Assembly (NCBI GenBank): GCA_003354225.1
Contig: PIVH01000401.1
Location: 1 to 5,917, forward strand
DNA: 5,917 nt
Reading direction: 5' to 3'
Source: Globobulimina sp.
Taxonomy: Eukaryota; Foraminifera; Rotaliida
The notes below the pieces were generated by a model. That model was given only the letters and a program-made list of their open reading frames with translations, was not told the DNA's origin and searched no databases. The translations under genes were made by a program, and so were the position numbers. Of the stretch, positions 1-5,917 are shown one piece after another (within the stretch, counting starts at the first letter, position 1; the number at the start of each line of letters is the position of its first letter).

Positions 1-1
1 A

Positions 2-1525
2 GAATTTGACAATAAATTATTTTTAAACGTAGTAAAAAATAAAATCAATTTGGATTTTCTAGCAAATTACAAACATCTCCATTTAAATTATCTCTATCAT
101 GACAGCGATCAAAATGGGGAAAATACTAAAAAAACACACTCAAAACTGTTCCAATACATTTTAAAAACAATAATTTCCCAAAGTATATCCAATTTGCGTA
201 CATTGCAAATCACTCCGCGTGTTTGGCGCATCAGTGACTATGCAGTGCGACGAACGGCTGCATTCAATCTGTTGTTATTTATTATGAACGAATTCCATCA
301 GTTACCTCTCACAAATCTGATATGGGACAGTGACATTTTTAAACCATCGCAAAAATTTGGCATTAATGTACTGCAAATTATGGCGCAGATTCAAGCAAAA
401 ATAGTTACACATTTCCCGCAATTAAAGCATTTTGAATTTGGAATTTTGAATTTGGACACTCCTCATGACCCTCAACTATCCACGTTAAGTAACTCCATCA
501 TCATTCCTGTGATTAGCAATTACGATAAATTGGAATCATTGACCTTGAATTGCCCGCTTTGGAATGTGTTGCACAGTCAACACGCATTAATTCCTTTGAT
601 TGCAGCAAAACTGAAGAATTTAAAAACGTTTTCAGTCACTTGTCTTGCAACAGAGACCTGTGCGGACATTGCTATTGATAGCAGTGCGCATTGTATATCT
701 GTGCAAGAATTGAGTGTCACATTGGAGAGAAGTACCAGAGCCGCAAATACATTGCCAAACCTTGACTGCGCAACATACGCTCAACGGATATTAAGCAGAT
801 TATTTTCATGTTTTATTGGAATTCAAATGTTTACGTTTGACTGTGCATATTCATTTGTTAAAGTTGCAATTGATTGGCAACCGGCATTTAAACATTTGTT
901 AAGAAATAAAAGGATTTATGGCGCGAATAACGCGCCAATATCGACATTGCAATCATTGACATTTAAAAGAACGTCATATGAGAATAGTATTAATATTTTG
1001 AAATCATTAACAAATTTAAAACAGGAAATATATTTTGAGTTAAACAAATTTGATATTCAGACACGTTGTACCTGGTCGCGACCCAATTCTATTCCAACTT
1101 TATTTGCTCAATTTGTTGATGTCCATTTTGTTCCATTTATTAAGAATGTTGAGGATGATTTTGAATTAAGTGCAATAAATATATCATTTTATGAGTGTTA
1201 TTTTATTTATGAGGGTTACTTTGAACCAGTTTTGAAATTATTGGACAATATGCCAACATCATTAACTTCATTTAAATTGTTGATGCCATATCAATATAGT
1301 GCCAAATCACGCGGTCAACTTAAAATTCAAGAAACTGAGTGTACCAAATTGGCAAAGAAATTATCTTTGATATTGGCGGGAAAAACTGGCGAAGCAAAAT
1401 TGGAAACCATTGCTTTGGGGAATCTTGAATTATCTACGAAATCAAAGAACTTTTTGCTATTTTATTTTGGATTCAATAACAAATTAATCGTTGAAAATGG
1501 AAAGTATTATTTTAAGTTTGTTTGA
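2..1525 (+). CDS. Irregular leucine-rich-repeat-like protein, 5' end outside window
   Basis: The frame is open from the left edge to TGA at 1523-1525, giving 507 visible residues with no intron needed. A TTG at position 50 is not a credible eukaryotic start, and coding sequence continues upstream of it, so the true start lies outside the window. The protein carries about 13 short L-x-x-L-x-(L/F/I) strands spaced roughly 20-40 residues apart. Examples (first visible residue = 1) are SNLRTLQI near 63, FPQLKHFEF near 138, YDKLESLTLN near 174, LKNLKTFSV near 204, LQSLTFKR near 316, TSLTSFKLL near 419 and KLETIALGNLEL near 466. Helix-rich stretches separate them, as in irregular ribonuclease-inhibitor-like LRR proteins. 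I see no F-box, kinase, NB-ARC or transmembrane segment. LRR solenoids usually bind protein partners; the partner here is unknown. Coding nature is secure, the LRR assignment moderate, and no specific family is recognised. Confidence 0.82.
   Translation, partial: EFDNKLFLNVVKNKINLDFLANYKHLHLNYLYHDSDQNGENTKKTHSKLFQYILKTIISQSISNLRTLQITPRVWRISDYAVRRTAAFNLLLFIMNEFHQLPLTNLIWDSDIFKPSQKFGINVLQIMAQIQAKIVTHFPQLKHFEFGILNLDTPHDPQLSTLSNSIIIPVISNYDKLESLTLNCPLWNVLHSQHALIPLIAAKLKNLKTFSVTCLATETCADIAIDSSAHCISVQELSVTLERSTRAANTLPNLDCATYAQRILSRLFSCFIGIQMFTFDCAYSFVKVAIDWQPAFKHLLRNKRIYGANNAPISTLQSLTFKRTSYENSINILKSLTNLKQEIYFELNKFDIQTRCTWSRPNSIPTLFAQFVDVHFVPFIKNVEDDFELSAINISFYECYFIYEGYFEPVLKLLDNMPTSLTSFKLLMPYQYSAKSRGQLKIQETECTKLAKKLSLILAGKTGEAKLETIALGNLELSTKSKNFLLFYFGFNNKLIVENGKYYFKFV
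429..456 (+). repeat. Perfect 14-bp tandem duplication inside the LRR-like gene
   Basis: ATTTTGAATTTGGA occurs twice with no gap (429-442 and 443-456). Because 14 is not a multiple of 3, the copies are read in different frames: the first within HFEFG, the second as ILNLD. Both peptides still fit an LRR-like beta-strand. This could be a slippage duplication or chance in AT-rich DNA. Confidence 0.75.
919..937 (+). repeat. GC-rich hairpin inside the LRR-like coding sequence
   Basis: TGGCGCG (919-925) and CGCGCCA (931-937) are perfect 7-bp inverted arms around an AATAA loop. Six of the seven pairs are G-C, in a gene that is otherwise mostly A/T. It encodes part of YGANNAPIS. It would make a stable mRNA stem, but no function can be shown. 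Confidence 0.5.
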
Positions 1526-1558
1526 CCTAAATATTACTGACATATATTATTGACAACT

Positions 1559-1564
1559 ATTAAA
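1559..1564 (+). promoter_or_regulatory. Candidate poly(A) signal of the LRR-like gene (ATTAAA)
   Basis: ATTAAA lies 34 nt after the TGA of the upstream gene. A TGTA at 1571-1574 and a T-rich element (TGTTTT..., T10 at 1603-1612) follow. This spacing matches a eukaryotic cleavage and polyadenylation site, but such hexamers are common in AT-rich DNA. Confidence 0.35.
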
Positions 1565-1636
1565 TTTGCATGTAAGCAAATAATAACATCTATAGCATCG
1601 TGTTTTTTTTTTGCATAAGATTTCCTTCAAAAGAGC

Positions 1637-1642
1637 TTTATT
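1637..1642 (-). promoter_or_regulatory. Candidate poly(A) signal of the seven-TM gene (AATAAA)
   Basis: On the minus strand the canonical AATAAA, preceded by TGT, lies 127 nt past the TGA at 1769-1771. The intervening 3' UTR is U/G-rich (TTG and TTTTTG runs, complementary to 1712-1752). It is the only exact AATAAA on this strand in the gap. Confidence 0.45.
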
Positions 1643-1768
1643 ACAATCGATTAAATTAAACAAAAATAACATAAAAAGCAGTATTTATATATAATATGAG
1701 TATGAATATTTCAACAACAAAAAAGAACAACAATAACCAACAAAAACAAAAATATGTATACAGTGTAA

Positions 1769-2988
1769 TCAATGTTCGGCGATAGTTTCCATTATCAAAG
1801 TATTGGCCTTCTTATGTATATTCTGATTATTTTCAACATCTTTTACATTACTAGCTATAGAATGGCTTTGTAGCTCGTTATGTTTTGTAAATCTCATATT
1901 TCTAAAAATTTCATTCACATTTTGATGATGCTGTGTCATACCATTATGTTTTAAAAACGCATTTATTTTGGCTAATTTTGATGTATTTGTTATAGACTTA
2001 GTATTCGAATGCATGCTTAGATCCGTATTCCCATTCTCGTCCTCAATATGTACTGTAAATATGTCTCTCAACGTACCCATAATAGACTTAGTTTTACTTT
2101 GTTCAGAATACTGTGTTCTTAAATAATTCGCTGTCGTATTCATATTTTCCTCATCGACTGGCGTCAAATTCACATTATCAAAATTACTATTTGGAGATCG
2201 AGTATTTGGAGTCAACGGTGCCTGGATGTCATCCTTTGCATCACTTCCATTCTCGTGATAGAAATAATCATCGTACACAACATACGAACCATCATCAGCA
2301 TCGAGATCATTCTCTGCATTTATAGTCGCGAGGTCCAATGCCGGCTTCTCGTGATTTTTGTCGTTAAATTCCTTTGGTATTTGAATCAATGACTGAGTGT
2401 GGGTCAAATCCTCCAATGAGGACATATTCATTTCTTTGCGTGGCTGTGTCGTCGACATATCATACAAAAATACTCTTTTTCGCTGTTTTAATTTCTCAGC
2501 AAGCTCGTCGTCCAATTTTATCTCCATACTATGTCTATTCATATTATGCGACACCGACACGGGATCTGATTGAGCGGTTAATAGGTTTGGTAATTTTTTG
2601 GCTAACTTTACTCGAACTTTTTGTGTTTCCGGCGAATTTGGTGCAGTGCGACTCCGTTGTTTTTGTATTAAATTAGCATCTGATGGCATATCGCCATTAC
2701 TTTGCATATCAATCACTTTAAATTGGGTCTGGCTGCCCGTTCCTTGTATGTTTGCGGTGTCTTCTCCATAGATATCGATGTAACTGCTCATTAAACGAGG
2801 CTCCGAATTAAAATTAATTAATGGCAGAATAGGTTTAGTCAACGTTTCATTTTGCTTTTCGTTTTCTTGTCTGCTTAGGATGGAATCCTTTATTATTTCT
2901 AAAGCTATGTCAGCACCAAACGATATTTGCTTATTTGTTTTCTGTTTCATTTTCAAAATATTGGCATCTTCTTTTAAATCTTTTATTG
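1769..2988 (-). CDS. Exon 2 of the seven-TM gene: distal cytoplasmic tail
   Basis: This exon supplies residues 510-915 and has no hydrophobic segment. It begins with a charged helical stretch (IKDLKEDANILK) that continues the one ending exon 1 (EEFKEKAKQK), which supports the join. The rest is rich in N, S, T, D, E and Q, typical of disorder. Visible short motifs: RSRTAP at 621-626, matching the RSx(S/T)xP mode I 14-3-3 pattern; SP or TP sites at 628, 769, 774 and 785; a basic KQRKR patch at 677-681; and an acidic, Tyr-rich patch at 737-753. These suggest a phospho-regulated scaffold, which is inference. The alternative is an independent protein of 410 residues from the ATG at 3001-2999, with the first codons overlapping my intron. 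I prefer splicing because donor, acceptor and phase all agree. Confidence 0.72.
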
Positions 2989-4672
2989 CTAAATATTTCA
3001 TAAAATAAACAGGCAAAAAACATATATATTCGCATACAAATTAGATCGAAAACACGTTTCCTCACAAACACTTTGCAAAAATCACAGGTACACAAAAACG
3101 ATGTACAATAAACACGGCAACATTCACTTAATTCAAATTCATACCTTTTTGTTTCGCCTTTTCTTTGAACTCCTCCCTAAAGTTCATATTCTCATCGTGG
3201 TCAATCTGAGTGGCTAACTCCTTCACCAAATCTAAGTTAGAGGGCCTGGCCCTCCCTCGAAGCGTCTGTCCAATGGATCTCATTTTGGTGAAAACATCTG
3301 AAATATCTGACCGCACACTAGTGCTATCGGCGTGATTCAGCGACAACGTCGAATTTTGAGCTGTATGGACCTTGCTCGTACTGCTGGATATAACCGGTTT
3401 GAAGTCCCCATTTGACGATTTCTCTGACAATGAATGCAAATGCTGTTCCTGTTCCACTTCCAAATCACGCTCAAACGGGTTATTCAAGTCCATGGTGTGC
3501 AGCATTTCTATATTCAATATCTCATTGTCGGGATCAATGTCCATGTCCAATATTTCAAGCGACATATCGTGACAGGGCAAGCCCATATTGCTGCGATCCA
3601 CGCTGTTATTCAAGGAATGCGCATGAACCACACTGCCAGCGGGTGCATCGGGCACTGCTCCATCCACATCGAGCGCTGCCTTGCTCCACTTCTTCTGAAG
3701 CGTTTGCTGCAAACGATCGAAGATTGATTTCTGGCGATCTCTGATCCATTTACGCTTAGCTCTGCGTTGAATGATCGTACTGCATGGCATGGCGCAGAGA
3801 TGTGAGATGCTGCGACATTTGCATTTGAAAATATACTTTGCAAAGACGCGGTTCTTTGTGAATTGCGCGAAGAATAACAGAGAATTGATGGTCAATAATA
3901 TCGATATGATGCTGGAGTATCCGCATAATACATACGAAGAGTAGCAATATGCAGTGATGACGGAGGAGGTGGCGGATAATATGGACATTTTATAGATTTG
4001 GTTGACTTGCTGTTGCAGAGCTGAATAAGTATCGGAACGGCCAAACTGTTGAAAGTCTGTGTCGCTTAGTATATGGGCATAGGAATCGCGGATTGTGCGA
4101 TGAAAGTAATAGGAGAAATAGGAGACGTTTAATATGTGGAATATGGATAGGAAAACGGTGAGGATTGGGATGATGGTCATAGATAACCAGGAAAGTAATA
4201 AACATATGGCACAATATACAGTAAATGGAATGTTGAGGTGGTATTTGTGAGTGATATCACATACATTGAAATACCGACTGAATGAAAAATATGTTTCCAA
4301 GATGCAGACTGTGCTCAGAAAGAATGTGATGAGGATTTGAGTAAAATCGTTTGCCATAAAAGTAAAATCGAAGAGGGAATTGGTGTAGACGTTGAATGTT
4401 GTGTAGCATGAAGAATATGGGATGAATAAGGTGGACTGCGATGTGCTGATAACGATGCAGGATATTATTGATGTTATTGTTATGTAAATTAGAATTAATG
4501 TCGGGTATATTCCAGCTACTTCCAGGTCACGAATAATCAGCGGACATTTGTAATTGAAGTTGAAATGGTTAATAAAATTAATTACAAATAATATTAGTAA
4601 AATAAATAATAATATGCACACGATGGAGATGCTGAGTTGGTTGTACTGATTGATAACCGCTATTAGTGACAT
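1769..4672 (-). CDS. Seven-transmembrane receptor-like protein with very long cytoplasmic tail (two exons)
   Basis: Model: join of 4672-3145 and 2988-1769 on the minus strand, 915 residues. The ATG at 4672-4670 has A at -3; the frame is open further upstream only through a GTG at 4699, which I rejected as a eukaryotic start. Hydrophobic segments fall near residues 12-36, 55-78, 105-128, 149-166, 168-190, 228-248 and 251-271. Basic residues lie in the even-numbered connections (RD near 48, SRY at 132-134, HR at 191) and after segment 7 (KNRVFAKY, CKCR). This predicts outside N-terminus and inside C-terminus, the GPCR topology. A SRY triplet just after segment 3 sits where DRY lies in class A receptors, but I see no NPxxY and cannot place it in a GPCR family. 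After segment 7 comes a Cys/basic stretch (possible palmitoylation) and an IQ-like motif at 301-311, then a polar, probably disordered tail to the C-terminus. A non-GPCR seven-TM protein remains possible. Confidence 0.75.
2989..3144 (-). other. Spliceosomal intron, phase 1, 156 nt
   Basis: The donor reads AAAAAG|GTATGA (G at 3145 ends the exon) and the acceptor ATATTTAG|CAAT (AG at 2990-2989), after a T-rich tract (GTTTTTTGCCTGTTTATTTT). A CTAAT branch-like element lies near 3044-3040. Both junctions are phase 1: the split codon becomes GCA (Ala 510). Without splicing, the exon 1 frame stops after four more codons (TAA at 3130-3128). The exon 2 frame has TAA at 3043-3041, so the acceptor must lie after it, and 2990-2989 is the first AG that does. 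Later AGs (AAAAG) would also keep phase but lack as good a context. The intron is AT-rich with no other coding content. Confidence 0.75.
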
Positions 4673-4683
4673 GATCCCTTTGC

Positions 4684-4702
4684 GAAGTGAGTAGCACACT
4701 TC
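4684..4702 (-). repeat. Small hairpin just upstream of the seven-TM start codon
   Basis: Perfect 6-bp arms GAAGTG and CACTTC surround a 7-nt loop, ending 11 nt before the ATG at 4672. If transcribed, it would sit in the 5' leader. Arms this short can arise by chance. Confidence 0.25.
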
Positions 4703-4718
4703 AAAAAAAACCTTCGTG

Positions 4719-4725
4719 ATATATT
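4719..4725 (-). promoter_or_regulatory. Possible TATA-like element of the seven-TM gene
   Basis: AATATAT on the minus strand lies about 47 nt upstream of the ATG, followed by a T8 run (complement of 4703-4710). The position would suit a short leader. AT-rich DNA makes this weak evidence. Confidence 0.18.
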
Positions 4726-4847
4726 GGTGGATACTTTGTTGTTAAAATAAATGTGTTAATTTCCAAAAGGCAGTATTCTAAAGTATGCTGAACGATGCAT
4801 GAGTGCAAGGATACGATGTAATAATTTTGATTTGTACAAAAACAATT

Positions 4848-4990
4848 AAAATACATTATTTCCCCGTACTTTGATTCAGATTCAGAGGGATTATCTTTTA
4901 GATTATCCTCGCACATCAGGGAGATGGTGATAACAATGCATAGGATCTAAAAAGTAATCCCTCCAAACCAAAGTACGGGGAAAGTATTTT
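4848..4990. repeat. Large imperfect palindrome (foldback element candidate)
   Basis: Three nested arm pairs are visible. The core is TTTCCCCGTACTTTG (4859-4873) against CAAAGTACGGGGAAA (4969-4983), a perfect 15-bp match. Inside it, 4885-4903 pairs with 4945-4963 over 19 bp with two mismatches (GAGGGATTATC... against ...TAATCCCTC). Outside it, AAAATAC (4848-4854) pairs with GTATTTT (4984-4990), offset by an extra ATTA on the left (4855-4858). The central loop is about 41 nt. Possibilities are a non-autonomous foldback or MITE-like element, or a structured RNA or cruciform at the gene boundary. I cannot identify a clean target-site duplication and no transposase is present. Confidence 0.8.
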
Positions 4991-5117
4991 GATAAATCAA
5001 CAACAAAACAAACAATGTCACCCATAAAAGTATATTGTTTTTTTTTATGCATAAAACTAATAACAACCCACAATCAAACAATTTGCATAAACCCATAATA
5101 AAATATAGTTATAAAAA

Positions 5118-5864
5118 TTAACGTAAACGTGATCTTTTGATCCATATACAATAAATCATACCAACTGTACACACGCAATGCTGTATGATTGACAATAATA
5201 GCAAATAATATGAGCCCCAAAAAGATATCTGATAAGCCCAATAAATCCAAAATTCTTTCGATTTAAATTTATTATAACGTCCACTCTTTCGATTACGACT
5301 ATTATTGCTTTGCTTAACCTTTTGTAGATTACATTTGCTTGCATCAGAAACAGATGGTACGGTTTTGTTTGAATTTTGTACCAATTTCTGTCTGAGACGC
5401 AAGGTTTTTTTACCGTGAATTAAAAGATTTGCGTCAAACAGCCAGGATATTCTCAATGGAGCGGATGTATTTGGAAAGGAATAATGATCCAAAGATTTAC
5501 CAATCCGATTACGAGAAAGCGTTAATATTCGGAGATTATTGATAGTTTTGTCATTGCTTAATGTGAGCATAGGGGATAGAGAGATATTTGATTTGTATTC
5601 GTATATATGGATATTTTCTGCATTGGACACAATTATTGAATATGTATCTGATTTTGGAACGTTTGTCTCAGTGCTAAATGATATTGCAAAAGATGATGGT
5701 ATGGATGAACCGGTTACGATGAGACTTGCAATATCAGTGACTGTGTTAATTTTGGTAATAATGGTGATATTGTGTCGAGGATCGACGACCGCCGCGTCAT
5801 ATAATATTATTCCATTGGAGAATGGCGCGAAGAGATAGAGAATGCAAAACAAAAACGACAGCAT
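5118..5864 (-). CDS. Secreted/membrane-anchored DOMON-like protein
   Basis: The protein has 248 residues from an ATG at 5864-5862 in a good context (ACCATG, A at -3) to TAA at 5120-5118. The frame stays open upstream to the window edge, but this Met begins a typical signal peptide (MLSFLFCILYLFAPFSNG), so I chose it. Residues about 30-150 look like a beta-sandwich with DOMON-type order: FAISFST (59-65), SDTYSIIVSNAENIHIYEY (72-90), a SNDKT segment (103-107), ILTLSRNRIGKSLDHYSF with the R...D pattern (113-130), then LRISWLFD (137-144). Known DOMON domains bind heme or sugar; no axial Met/His pair can be assigned here. Sequons occur at N32, N93, N132, N166 and N187. A basic linker (183-203) precedes a hydrophobic segment at about 212-242, ending IKRSRLR, suggesting a type I anchor. 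There is no cytochrome b561 partner domain. The DOMON call is by eye and could be another beta-sandwich. Confidence 0.72.
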   Translation of the reverse strand: MLSFLFCILYLFAPFSNGIILYDAAVVDPRHNITIITKINTVTDIASLIVTGSSIPSSFAISFSTETNVPKSDTYSIIVSNAENIHIYEYKSNISLSPMLTLSNDKTINNLRILTLSRNRIGKSLDHYSFPNTSAPLRISWLFDANLLIHGKKTLRLRQKLVQNSNKTVPSVSDASKCNLQKVKQSNNSRNRKSGRYNKFKSKEFWIYWAYQISFWGSYYLLLLSIIQHCVCTVGMIYCIWIKRSRLR

Positions 5865-5917
5865 GGTGAAGAACTCTGGTCGAAAAATCCTCTTTGAAGT
5901 AGTCAGTCTCTCACAAT

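Larger units (their letters stand above)
4673..5117. other. Intergenic region, 445 nt, without a supported gene
   Basis: This gap separates the stop of the DOMON-like gene (5118) from the start of the seven-TM gene (4672), both on the minus strand. It must hold the 3' end of one and the promoter of the other. It contains the palindrome at 4848-4990, the TATA-like and hairpin elements near 4684-4725, a T9 run (5038-5046), and two related patches: CAAACAAT at 5009-5016 and 5075-5082, each followed by ACCCATAA at 5020-5027 and 5091-5098. I find no AATAAA on the minus strand directly after 5118. A 71-codon frame at 4916-4701 exists but looks non-coding. Confidence 0.7.

Noticed and set aside
50-52. 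TTG as start codon of the LRR-like gene
   Set aside because: TTG starts are not expected in nuclear genes, and the same frame continues to the left edge with plausible coding sequence.
301-428. F-box or other degradation-linked domain at the start of the LRR-like protein
   Set aside because: No F-box pattern is visible; the N-terminal part that might hold it is outside the window.
1603-1612. T10 run as a bacterial rho-independent terminator
   Set aside because: Only a 6-bp AT-rich stem (1564-1569 with 1576-1581) lies nearby, 21 nt away, and the intron and poly(A) signals point to a eukaryote.
2113-2676. Plus-strand open frames of 70 and 100 codons opposite exon 2
   Set aside because: They overlap the long minus-strand exon, have low-quality compositions and alternative or poor starts, and look like antisense shadows.
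3372-3744. Three overlapping plus-strand frames opposite the exon 1 tail
   Set aside because: Three frames are open at once only because of the local GC-rich stretch; the minus frame continues directly from the membrane segments and is the real one.
4701-4916. 71-codon minus-strand frame with an ATG, between the two membrane-protein genes
   Set aside because: It starts in the palindrome's central loop, runs through the palindrome's left arms, has no domain or signal peptide, and ends where the seven-TM leader begins. Random frames of this size are expected, though a short upstream frame or exon cannot be excluded.
4848-4990. Classification of the palindrome as a named transposon family with a target-site duplication
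   Set aside because: The flanking bases do not give a clean direct repeat at either the 15-bp core or the outer arms, and no family-specific terminal motif is recognisable by eye.
5539-5838. 99-codon plus-strand frame with hydrophobic segments opposite the DOMON-like gene
   Set aside because: Its hydrophobic runs mirror Ser/Asn/Ile/Thr-rich codons of the minus strand. The minus frame has a signal peptide, a domain-like pattern and an anchor, so it is preferred.

Overview
The window looks like nuclear DNA of an AT-rich, single-celled eukaryote. Reasons: a phase-consistent GT...AG intron interrupts one gene, AATAAA/ATTAAA signals follow two stop codons, one protein has a seven-membrane-segment receptor-like layout, another has a secretory signal plus membrane anchor, and no Shine-Dalgarno or operon spacing is visible. 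TAA and TGA act as stops, so the standard code fits. The lineage cannot be named from sequence alone; a free-living protist is likeliest, but this is inference.

Layout. (1) Positions 2-1525, + strand: the 3' part of a gene for an irregular leucine-rich-repeat-like protein, open at the left edge. (2) Positions 1526-1768: a tail-to-tail intergenic gap with one candidate poly(A) signal per strand and a T10 run between them. (3) Positions 4672-1769, - strand: one gene in two exons separated by a 156-nt intron (2989-3144). It encodes about 915 residues: a short outside N-terminus, seven predicted membrane segments (residues 12-271), and a very long disordered cytoplasmic tail (about 645 residues) with an IQ-like basic segment and several proline-directed phosphosite candidates. 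(4) Positions 4673-5117: 445 nt without a gene, holding a 143-bp imperfect palindrome (4848-4990). (5) Positions 5864-5118, - strand: a 248-residue secretory/membrane protein whose ectodomain resembles a DOMON fold, with a C-terminal membrane anchor.

The DOMON-like and seven-TM genes lie head-to-tail on one strand, both encoding surface-membrane proteins. A functional link, such as a sensing ectodomain and a receptor, is possible but rests on adjacency alone. The most informative points are the intron that merges two apparently separate reading frames into one receptor-like protein, the large palindrome between the two membrane-protein genes, and a perfect out-of-phase 14-bp tandem duplication in the LRR-like gene. 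I see no RNA gene, CRISPR array or intact transposase.
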